This document shows positions 7,301-11,838 of a stretch of DNA of 11,838 bases, piece after piece. The notes under the pieces were generated by a model, which had not been told where the DNA came from, made no database searches, and saw only the letters and a program-made list of their open reading frames with translations. Source of the stretch: CABHOJ01 sp965649545 (GTDB taxonomy: Bacteria > Pseudomonadota > Gammaproteobacteria > Burkholderiales > Methylophilaceae); assembly GCA_965649545.1 (NCBI GenBank), contig CBFGLF010000048.1, positions 1-11,838 on the forward strand, in the 5' to 3' direction. Within the stretch, counting starts at the first letter, position 1. Each line of letters opens with the position of its first letter. Made by a program: the position numbers and the translations under genes.

Positions 7301-9966
7301 GCGTATTCATCCGGCGTACCGAGGACCTGTCGGAAGAGGCGCGCGTCTTGTTCCAGGCCGTGGCGCGCATCGTGCTGGTCGACAGTGCCGAAACCCTGGG
7401 CGAACAGATGGAGCGTCGCGCAGCCACCGAACGTACGCCTGAGCGCGCACTGGAGAGGCTGGAGCCGACGCTGGAACGTCCCTACGAGGCGGTCTATCCG
7501 CTGGCATCGAGGCCCCGGCAGTTCGATAACGGTATCGGCGGCTTTGCGCCCGACGGCCGCGAGTACGTCATCACGCTGGATCAAGGTACCCACACCCCGG
7601 CCCCCTGGGTGAACGTGATCGCCAGCCCGCATATCGGCACCGTCATCAGCGAGAGCGGCAGTGCCTATACCTGGGTGGAAAATGCCCATGAATTCCGGTT
7701 GACCACCTGGCATAACGACCCCATCTCCGACGGTAGTGGTGAAGCCATGTATATCCGCGATGAGGAGACCGGTGCGTTCTGGTCGCCGACGCCGCTGCCT
7801 GCACCCGGTCTCACCGGCTATGTCTGTCGACATGGCTTCGGCTATTCCGTGTTCGAGCACATGGAAGCAGGGATCGCCTCCGAGGTCTGCCACTACGTCG
7901 CCATGGATGCCCCGGTCAAGATCGTCGTGCTCAAACTGCGCAACCACTCCGGCAGGCCGCGCCGCCTGTCCTTGTCGGCCTACTGGGAACTGGTCTTGGG
8001 AGAGTGGCGGCATGCCAATCACATGCACATCTCCACGGAGGTCGATGCTTTCAGCGGCGCCATCCTCGCCCGTAACGCGTTTGGCAGGGAATGTGCGAGC
8101 CGCGTCATCTTCGCCCATATCAGCACCACCGAACGCACGGTGACAGGCAGTCGCACTGAATTCCTCGGGCGCAACGGCTCACTCACTCATCCGGCAGCCA
8201 TGCGTCGCAAACGACTGTCGGGCAAGACCGGGATCGGGCTCGACCCCTGTGCGGCGATGCAGAGCCAGATCTCGTTGCTGGACGGCCAGGAGCATGAGAT
8301 CGTCTTGACCTTCGGTGTCGCCCATCATCCCGACGAGGCCCGTCAGATGATCCAGCGATTCGGGCGTCCGGCGGGCGCGACGCAGGCACTGGAAGCCGTG
8401 TCGGAATTCTGGCGACACACGCTGGGTGCGATCCAGGTAGAGACGCCGGATCCTGCACTGGACCTCCTGGCCAACGGCTGGCTCGTCTACCAGACGCTGT
8501 CATGCCGCGTGTGGGGTCGTAGCGGTTATTACCAATCGGGTGGCGCCTATGGCTTTCGTGATCAGCTGCAGGACACCATGGCCCTGATCCACACCACGCC
8601 CCACCTGGCACGCGAGCAACTGATCCGCTGCGCAGAACGCCAATTCCCGCAGGGCGATGTGCAGCACTGGTGGCATCCGCCGAGCGGCAAGGGTGTGCGC
8701 ACGCACTTCTCCGACGATTACCTGTGGTTGCCTTATGCCACTTGCCATTACGTACTGGCGACAGGAGACCGCAGCGTGCTGGACGAGTCGCTGCATTTTC
8801 TCGAAGGTCGTGCGCTCAATCCGGACGAGGAGGCTTATTACGATCAGCCGCAAAGGTCGGCAGAGGTCGCCAGCCTCTACGAGCATTGCATGCGCGCCAT
8901 CAAGCGCAGCGTCTCCCATTACGGCGCGCATGCCCTGCCTTTGATGGGCTGTGGGGACTGGAACGACGGCATGAACCTGGTGGGCCAGGGCGGCAAGGGC
9001 GAGAGCGTCTGGCTGGCCTGGTTCCTCTATGACAACCTGCGCCTGTTCGCGCTGCTGGCCGATGGGCAGGGCGACGGCGAGAGTGCCGGTATCTGCAACC
9101 GGCACGCCGACCAGTTGCGAACCAACATCGAAGCCCATGCGTGGGATGGTGCCTGGTATCGCCGCGCCTATTTCGATGACGGCACGCCGTTGGGCTCGGC
9201 CGTCAACGAGGAATGCCAGATCGATGCCATCAGCCAGAGCTGGTCGGTGATCTCCGGTGGGGGTCTTGAGAAGCGCATGCATCAGGCGATGTCAGCGGTC
9301 GATTTGAGGCTGGTGGATCGCGATAGCCAATTGATCAAACTGCTCGCGCCGCCGTTCGATCGGTCGACCCTGGAGCCCGGCTATATCAAGGGCTACGTGC
9401 CGGGTATCCGGGAGAACGGCGGGCAGTATACGCACGCAGCCATCTGGACCACCATGGCGTTCGCCATGCTTGGTGACAAGGAACGCGCCTGGGAACTGTT
9501 CGGGCTGATTAATCCCGTCCGCCACGGCAGCAGTGCGGAGGGGATCGCGAAGTACAAGGTGGAGCCTTATGTGATGTGCGCAGACATCTATGCGGCGGAA
9601 CCCCATACGGGACGTGGCGGCTGGACCTGGTATACGGGTGCGGCAGGCTGGATGTATCGATTGATCGTCGAGACCCTGCTCGGCCTGCATCTGGAAGCGG
9701 ATAGGCTACGCATCCGGCCATGTCTGCCGGAGGCATACGACACCTACAAGATGACCTATCGGTACCGTGCCACCTACTACCACATCCAGGTGCATCGGCA
9801 GTCGGGAGATGGCGGTCCGGCGGGAGTCTCGGTGCTATTGGATGGTGAAGTCGTGCCGTCGGTCGCGAGCGGAAACGCGAACGAGGGCTGGATCCCGCTG
9901 ACCGATGACCACCATGCCCATCAGGTGCAGGTGATGGTGCGCGAAATTGCTGTGGATGCAGTGTGA
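1321..9966 (+). CDS. ndvB: Cyclic beta-1,2-glucan synthase (NdvB/ChvB/Cgs family)
   Basis: This 2881-residue inner-membrane protein has the family's usual length (about 2,800-2,900). It is expected to build beta-1,2-glucan from UDP-glucose on itself, cyclise it and trim it. Residues 1 to about 385 are a soluble N-terminal region (DNFYLIEQQ, LPRGYSRQLPRL). Membrane segments lie near 388-412, 420-450, 806-845, 870-894, 937-951 and 958-975. The GT84 transferase is at about 465-790, with D608-T-D610, S-H-D722-L-L-E725 and RRHRWIRGDWQ (753-763). A central region at about 1011-1515 includes the glycoamylase-like segment (from SWSGSMFEYLMPRL, about 1357, to FMAHHQGMSLL) that is linked to cyclisation. 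Two related beta-sandwich modules follow (about 1570-1800 and 2080-2330), then the GH94 helical domain with GFRDQLQDT (about 2412) and GCGDWNDGMN (D2546, D2549), which sets chain length by phosphorolysis. All key motifs are present, so the enzyme looks intact. TTG 1321 is the first conventional start, but ATC 1249 behind a strong Shine-Dalgarno would add 24 residues. No exporter gene is visible. Confidence 0.95.
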   Translation: MRSELFSIEQLKRHAALMAGRHQVDRAAGPDMLLPRLDDNERVLIATYDLITQAVTTGLPLVSAEAWLFDNFYLIEQQITLARLHLPRGYSRQLPRLVTGPLAGFPRIYDLALELISHMDGRVDHENATHILEAYQTVEPLQVGELWAFPIMLQLALLENLRRVGLRIASRRAERDAATSWADRMLATVENEPKKLIQLLAKFVDADVPLTAPFVEEFYARLQVQGQAMAFVQTWVEQSLLEQGVTAAQLSEAASRTAAANQISIANSIASLRFIGLMNWRDYVESLSVIEHILRDDPADMYRAQDFATRDRYRHAVEDFARDCRVSESALAHRAIDLAQQAALQSGARHRTAHVGYYLIDEGRPQLEAAACGRLPWPSQVWRLAKRFRLPLYLGLILTLSGPVWWSVLWLSGWFALSDWRFYFFALTGSLACAAVVIPVVNLVVTLLLPPRVLPRLDFSKGIPDAHRTMVIVPCLIDDIAEIDDLIEALEIRYLGNRDPNLYFALLTDFKDAAASVMPQDAALILHARAGIVRLNETYSADGTGMFYLFHRPRLWNPHEAVWMGYERKRGKIEQFNALLRGGAPTAFSDIVGDRSRLASIRYVITLDTDTQLPRDTAHALVGNMAHRLNRPVYDVHRGRITEGYAILQPRASASLASAGKSWFTWLFAGESGIDPYTREVSDLYQDLFGEGSFIGKGIYDVDAFRQALEGRFPENLILSHDLLESGYARSALITDVDLIEEHPASYVVEASRRHRWIRGDWQLSGWLLPTVPGAHSAQDGRTPRQPNALSALSIWKIIDNLRRSLISPALLTLLLGGWWLGPLPLWAWLGIVAGILIVPALLRGVIELVRKPDQHPWSVQWVLTGRSVSKPLMLALMTLAFLPYDTLMAIDAILQSAGRQLFTRRGLLLWHLPTYARRNRRSSVADFLAEMWVAPMTAVLLALAVWLLRPAELMQAAPLLLLWCASPWIGWWISRPFATDAQTLSPHQRSFLQASARRTWRYFAQFVSAEDHWLPPDNFQEHPAQQIATRTSPTNIGMALLANQAAYDLGYIGAGELLTRTANSLGTMEKLERYRGHFYNWYDTRSLELLRPQYISSVDSGNLSGSLLTLQAGLLELRTHPILTARVFQGLQDTLQALQESLAASVEPASFGWLAVWQQKLQALSLPDDAPLSLAAADAALAELQAMTVMQDVRATESNDESAYWIAAFERQIASLREDIGVLVPDLSRHIDMPTLSSLAEETMVQTGAFPSAPASMVARYPAAVGRLALIDELVARCSELATMDFEFLYDTASDLLSIGYDVGERRRDPACYDLLASEARLASFLLIAEGQLPQKHWFSLGRLLTSHSGDVSLISWSGSMFEYLMPRLMMPSYDNTLLDQTYRAAVSRQIEYGRQRGVPWGISESCYYATDMHQVYQYRAFGVPGLGFKRGLADDLVIAPYASALALIVTPQEACQNLQRLANEGFLGPYGFYEAVDYTPSRVPPGKQHAVVRAFMAHHQGMSLLAFADVLLGSPTQRRFMSIPSVKATALLLQERLPKHGATLHPHAAEVNAAAKPVTEEGGATMRLFTDPNTSHPEVHLLSNGRYHVMATNAGGGYSRWRDMSVTRWREDATTDSWGSFIYLRDRDDDYFWSAAHQPTLRKADHYEAIFVQARAEYRRRDRAIEAHTEITVSPEDDVEIRRVTLTNQSSRTRRIEITSYSEVVLAPLNADLAHRAFSNLFVQTEILPERQAILCTRRPRTPDEQVPWMFHLLAAPGANSEGPSYETDRARFIGRGRTSADPRAMDPPDDASSGSGALSNTDGSVLDPVVAIRRTMILAPDESAAVQIVSGMADTREAALALLEKYCDRHFVERAFEMAWFQSQEVLRLINASEADARVYGRMAGAIVYCNALRRAAPSVIARNRLGQSGLWGFGVSGDLPIVLLRVSDLDRIDLVKQVLQAHTYWRMHGLAVDLVILNEDFSGYRAALHDAIIGLVNAGPEAQVVDKPGGVFIRRTEDLSEEARVLFQAVARIVLVDSAETLGEQMERRAATERTPERALERLEPTLERPYEAVYPLASRPRQFDNGIGGFAPDGREYVITLDQGTHTPAPWVNVIASPHIGTVISESGSAYTWVENAHEFRLTTWHNDPISDGSGEAMYIRDEETGAFWSPTPLPAPGLTGYVCRHGFGYSVFEHMEAGIASEVCHYVAMDAPVKIVVLKLRNHSGRPRRLSLSAYWELVLGEWRHANHMHISTEVDAFSGAILARNAFGRECASRVIFAHISTTERTVTGSRTEFLGRNGSLTHPAAMRRKRLSGKTGIGLDPCAAMQSQISLLDGQEHEIVLTFGVAHHPDEARQMIQRFGRPAGATQALEAVSEFWRHTLGAIQVETPDPALDLLANGWLVYQTLSCRVWGRSGYYQSGGAYGFRDQLQDTMALIHTTPHLAREQLIRCAERQFPQGDVQHWWHPPSGKGVRTHFSDDYLWLPYATCHYVLATGDRSVLDESLHFLEGRALNPDEEAYYDQPQRSAEVASLYEHCMRAIKRSVSHYGAHALPLMGCGDWNDGMNLVGQGGKGESVWLAWFLYDNLRLFALLADGQGDGESAGICNRHADQLRTNIEAHAWDGAWYRRAYFDDGTPLGSAVNEECQIDAISQSWSVISGGGLEKRMHQAMSAVDLRLVDRDSQLIKLLAPPFDRSTLEPGYIKGYVPGIRENGGQYTHAAIWTTMAFAMLGDKERAWELFGLINPVRHGSSAEGIAKYKVEPYVMCADIYAAEPHTGRGGWTWYTGAAGWMYRLIVETLLGLHLEADRLRIRPCLPEAYDTYKMTYRYRATYYHIQVHRQSGDGGPAGVSVLLDGEVVPSVASGNANEGWIPLTDDHHAHQVQVMVREIAVDAV

Positions 9967-10021
9967 TCGCGGATCGATGTGTCGCCGCTCTGGAGGCGTG
10001 ATCGGTACGGCGGTGGATACT

Positions 10022-10098
10022 TGGCGCGCCCGGCGGGAGTCGAACCCACGACCTTTGGCTTCGGAAACCAACACTCTATCCAGCTGAGCTACGGGCGC
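10022..10098 (-). tRNA. tRNA-Arg (anticodon CCG)
   Basis: The reverse strand folds as a complete 77-nt tRNA with an encoded CCA. The acceptor stem GCGCCCG/CGGGCGC is perfect with discriminator G. The D arm is GCTC/GAGT, the anticodon stem is TTGGT/GCCAA around loop TTCCGAA, the variable region is AGGTC, and the T arm is GTGGG/CCCGC around TTCGACT. The anticodon, read from plus-strand bases 10062-10064, is CCG, which decodes the arginine codon CGG. That codon occurs in the neighbouring genes. The gene points towards ndvB, and its 3' end is 55 bp from the ndvB stop. I see no classical terminator between the two and no duplicated tRNA end that would mark an integration site. Confidence 0.97.
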
Positions 10099-10117
10099 CT
10101 ATGAGAGAAGCAGGCGG

Positions 10118-10146
10118 ATTATAGCAAATAGGCGGTGCCTTGTCCT
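10118..10146 (-). promoter_or_regulatory. Sigma70 promoter of tRNA-Arg
   Basis: On the minus strand a perfect TATAAT (10123-10118) is preceded, with a 17-bp spacer, by AGGACA (10146-10141), which matches TTGACA at 4 of 6 positions. Transcription would start near 10111, about 12 bases before the mature tRNA end. The discriminator CCGCC is GC-rich, a known feature of stringently controlled stable-RNA promoters. The assignment rests on motif and spacing only. Confidence 0.65.
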
Positions 10147-10174
10147 TTTACCTCGCGCGAGTTCCCAGTATAAT
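10147..10174 (+). promoter_or_regulatory. Sigma70 promoter of the cytochrome c gene
   Basis: A perfect TATAAT at 10169-10174 has a plausible -35 element TTTACC at 10147-10152 (4 of 6 matches to TTGACA) with a 16-bp spacer. The start site would be near 10181, giving a leader of about 31 nt before ATG 10212. A weak Shine-Dalgarno AGGA lies at 10199-10202. The spacer contains the perfect palindrome CTCGCGCGAG (10152-10161), which overlaps the -35 element and could bind a regulator. The promoter is back to back with that of the tRNA, with the two -10 boxes about 45 bp apart. Confidence 0.65.
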
Positions 10175-10211
10175 CAGCGACTTTCGCACTTGTTATTAGG
10201 ATCAGATTGTC

Positions 10212-10724
10212 ATGGGTCAGCAGCATCACGATTTTCCGAAAACGACGGTATCTCAAGTCATCCTCGCCACCTTGGGTGGGCTGTTCGCCCCGGTGCTGGT
10301 GATCTTCCTGGTGGTGAAACTGCTGCTGGGCATCCAGGCTTCGCATCTTGAGGACGCCGATCCGGCACCTGTCGTCGCAGCGGTCGAAGCGCGTATCGAA
10401 CCGGTAGGCGAGGTCGAAGTGGCTGCGGTCGAGACCGGTCCTCGTGTCGACAAGGGCGGTGAGGAAGTGGTCAACGGCGTCTGTGCCGCGTGCCATGCCT
10501 CCGGTGCGATGGGCGCCCCCAAGATCGGTGACAAGACCGCATGGGCACCGCGTATCGCCCAAGGCTACGAGACACTGATCAAGCACGCGATCGAAGGGAT
10601 CCGCATGATGCCGGCGCGTGGCGGCAATGCGACCCTGACCGACGGTGAGATCGCCAACGCGGTCGCCTACATGGCGAACGAGTCCGGTGCCAAGTTCACA
10701 CCGCCGGCACCCAAGGCAGAATAA
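10212..10724 (+). CDS. Membrane-anchored monohaem cytochrome c, c5 type
   Basis: This 170-residue protein has one N-terminal hydrophobic segment (about 15-40), probably an uncleaved anchor. A flexible Ala/Val/Glu-rich stretch (about 43-82) follows, then a single cytochrome c domain facing the periplasm. Haem attaches at C91-A-A-C94-H95. Downstream, GAPKIGD and WAPRIAQGYETL (about 101-122), the methionine ligand segment MMPARGG (probably Met133) and LTDGEIANAVAYM (about 142-154) match the cytochrome c5 family. It should carry electrons between respiratory complexes or to a terminal oxidase; the partner is not in the window. ATG 10212 is the only sensible start and has its own promoter (TATAAT 10169-10174). 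apaH follows in the same direction after 55 bp that include a GC hairpin, so co-transcription is possible but not assured. Confidence 0.93.
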   Translation: MGQQHHDFPKTTVSQVILATLGGLFAPVLVIFLVVKLLLGIQASHLEDADPAPVVAAVEARIEPVGEVEVAAVETGPRVDKGGEEVVNGVCAACHASGAMGAPKIGDKTAWAPRIAQGYETLIKHAIEGIRMMPARGGNATLTDGEIANAVAYMANESGAKFTPPAPKAE

Positions 10725-10738
10725 TCCCGCAAGTCCCC

Positions 10739-10761
10739 CAGCCGCGACCTGAACGCGGCTG
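10739..10761 (+). terminator. GC-rich hairpin between the cytochrome gene and apaH (possible weak terminator)
   Basis: CAGCCGCG and CGCGGCTG form a perfect 8-bp stem around the 7-nt loop ACCTGAA, starting 14 bases after the cytochrome stop. The following bases (TTCACCTTTGG) lack a real T-tract, so a full intrinsic terminator is doubtful. It may attenuate read-through into apaH or protect the 3' end of the cytochrome mRNA. It ends 18 bases before the apaH ATG, which leaves the GGAA ribosome-binding site just outside the stem. Confidence 0.4.
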
Positions 10762-10779
10762 TTCACCTTTGGAATACCG

Positions 10780-11619
10780 ATGGCAACCTATGCTGTAGGG
10801 GATATTCAAGGCTGCTTCTTTTCTTTCCAGCGACTGCTGGAAGACGTCCATTTCGACCCTGACACCGACCGGCTTTGGCTGGTCGGCGACCTGATCAACA
10901 GAGGGGCTGGTTCCCTTGCGACCCTGCGCTGGCTATATGCGCATCGCAGTTGCGTGACCAGTGTCCTCGGCAACCATGATCTGCACACCCTCGCCGTGGC
11001 CGAAGGTTTCGTGCCTGCGCACAAGAGCGACACCCTCAACGAGCTCCTGACGGCGCCGGATGCACCAGAATTGTTAGGCTGGATGCGTCACCAACACATG
11101 ATCCACCAGGAAGACGGCTACGTGATGGTGCATGCCGGATTGCTCCCGCAATGGGATATCGCACAGGCGCTGGCTTTGGGTCGGGAGGTGGAAACGGTGT
11201 TGCGGGGCCCGGCATACCGAGATTTTCTCGCGCACATGTACGGCAACCAGCCGGACCACTGGCGGGACGACCTGCAGGGCTACGATCGCTTGCGCCTCAT
11301 CACCAATGCCATGACCCGTTTGCGCGTCTGCAGTCCCGAAGGGCGTATCGATTTCAAGTTCAAGGGCGAACTGGACAGGATCCCCGCAGGCACGGTGCCC
11401 TGGTTCGATGTCCCAAGCCGTGCGTCACGCGACGCGACGCTTGTCTGCGGCCACTGGTCCGCCCTGGGCTTGCAACGCCGCAGCAACTTCTATGCGCTTG
11501 ATACCGGGTGTCTATGGGGTGGCCAGCTTACGGCCATGCGCCTCGAAGACAAGGCGGTGTTTCAGGTGCCGTGCGATCTGCGGGACTCACCCCGGAAGAT
11601 CGAGCCTGCTGAGGATTGA
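10780..11619 (+). CDS. apaH: Symmetrical bis(5'-nucleosyl)-tetraphosphatase (diadenosine tetraphosphatase)
   Basis: This 279-residue cytosolic enzyme has the length expected of ApaH, which cleaves Ap4A symmetrically into two ADP and is linked to stress nucleotide turnover and removal of Np4 caps from RNA. It is a metallophosphoesterase of the PPP fold. Its metal-site motifs are GDIQG (7-11, Asp8), GDLINRG (36-42, Asp37 and Asn40), GNHD (64-67, Asn65, His66), VHAG (117-120, His118) and CGHWSALG (His225). GDIQG with Gln in place of the phosphodiesterase His is typical of ApaH. The segments MYGNQPDHW and FYALDTGCLWGGQLTAMRLED are also characteristic. ATG 10780 is preceded by GGAA at a usable distance and begins with the usual MATYAVGD. 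It runs in the same direction as the cytochrome gene, and its last 33 bp overlap a convergent acyltransferase gene. Confidence 0.96.
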   Translation: MATYAVGDIQGCFFSFQRLLEDVHFDPDTDRLWLVGDLINRGAGSLATLRWLYAHRSCVTSVLGNHDLHTLAVAEGFVPAHKSDTLNELLTAPDAPELLGWMRHQHMIHQEDGYVMVHAGLLPQWDIAQALALGREVETVLRGPAYRDFLAHMYGNQPDHWRDDLQGYDRLRLITNAMTRLRVCSPEGRIDFKFKGELDRIPAGTVPWFDVPSRASRDATLVCGHWSALGLQRRSNFYALDTGCLWGGQLTAMRLEDKAVFQVPCDLRDSPRKIEPAED

Positions 11620-11838
11620 TGCGCGGGCAAGGGCTAGTAGCGCGCGCCGCTCCTGGCCACCTGCCTGGATCGGCGGCGAAAAGTGCAGTTCCACTATTGG
11701 CGCAGGTTGTGCCAACACCCGCTGGATCGATTCGGGCAGTGTGACTTCGTCGTGGTAAGCCATCTGCGTGTTCGGTTTTCCGTCCACGTCCGGATAGTGG
11801 ATGCTGAACGGCCAGATCCGCGCGTCGGCATTGATCGC
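11587..11838 (-). CDS. PlsC-like lysophospholipid acyltransferase, C-terminal 83 residues (partial)
   Basis: A minus-strand frame enters from the right edge and ends at a stop (11589-11587). The visible 83 residues include NADARIWPFSIHYPD, MAYHDEVTLPESIQRVLAQP, IVELHFSPPI and ERRALLALARASIL. The order Trp-Pro-Phe-x-I-x-Y, a short loop, then (V)ELHFSPP and a terminal RRALA..A...I helix resembles the tail of 1-acyl-sn-glycerol-3-phosphate acyltransferase family proteins of beta- and gammaproteobacteria. The catalytic HX4D part would lie outside the window, so the assignment rests on C-terminal similarity recalled from the family. The gene is tail to tail with apaH, with a 33-bp overlap of the coding ends. 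A GTG at 11787 is internal, not the start, because the frame continues unbroken to the edge. Confidence 0.65.
   Translation of the reverse strand, partial: AINADARIWPFSIHYPDVDGKPNTQMAYHDEVTLPESIQRVLAQPAPIVELHFSPPIQAGGQERRALLALARASILSRLDLPG

Noticed and set aside
5836..8118. 760-codon open frame on the minus strand inside ndvB
   Set aside because: It is in the codon-aligned antisense register of ndvB. Stops there need TTA, CTA or TCA sense codons, which are rare in this GC-rich gene. The translation has low-complexity Arg/Gly/Asp-rich character and no known domain, and the sense frame has full family motifs.
8500..9282. 260-codon minus-strand frame inside ndvB
   Set aside because: Codon-aligned antisense shadow of the GH94 region, which is strongly conserved on the sense strand.
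10022..10098. tRNA-Arg as an integration (attachment) site
   Set aside because: I saw no repeat of the tRNA 3' end elsewhere in the window, no integrase gene, and housekeeping genes follow directly.
10119..10766. 215-codon minus-strand frame opposite the cytochrome c gene
   Set aside because: The sense strand encodes a clear cytochrome with CAACH and MMPARGG. The antisense product has no domain features.

Overview
The window comes from a GC-rich proteobacterium. The membrane-anchored cytochrome c5-type protein, the symmetrical ApaH and the PlsC-like acyltransferase tail together suggest a beta- or gammaproteobacterium; I lean towards beta, but the sequence alone does not settle it. Nothing indicates a mobile element: I see no transposase, integrase, long direct repeat or CRISPR array.

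Layout. (1) Bases 3-797, minus strand: the N-terminal part of a receiver-class III nucleotide cyclase fusion that runs off the left edge. Its receiver has Asn where the phosphoacceptor Asp should be. (2) Bases 798-1248: a divergent intergenic region of about 450 bp with no convincing gene but three inverted repeats. Two of them resemble CRP/FNR-family boxes. (3) Bases about 1249/1321-9966, plus strand: one giant gene of about 2,880-2,905 codons for a cyclic beta-1,2-glucan synthase (NdvB/ChvB/Cgs family). It contains the glycosyltransferase, the central glycoamylase-like (cyclisation) region and the GH94-type phosphorylase region in one chain. Its start is unclear: the good Shine-Dalgarno sequence faces an ATC codon, not an ATG. 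(4) Bases 10022-10098, minus strand: tRNA-Arg(CCG). (5) Bases 10099-10211: a compact divergent promoter region with a perfect TATAAT on each strand. (6) Bases 10212-10724, plus: membrane-anchored monohaem cytochrome c. (7) Bases 10780-11619, plus: apaH, separated from the cytochrome gene by a short GC hairpin. (8) Bases 11587-11838, minus: the C-terminus of a PlsC-like acyltransferase whose end overlaps the end of apaH by 33 bp.

How the parts may relate. NdvB makes periplasmic or secreted cyclic glucans involved in osmoadaptation and host or surface interaction. The exporter (NdvA/ChvA-type ABC protein) is not in the window. The divergent cyclase gene and the CRP-like palindrome between the two genes suggest, as inference only, cyclic-nucleotide control of glucan synthesis. 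The right-hand third is housekeeping: a tRNA, an electron carrier, Ap4A hydrolysis and phospholipid acylation. I found no clearly new biological system. The items most worth a second look are the degenerate receiver, the ndvB start, and the palindromes in the two divergent intergenic regions.
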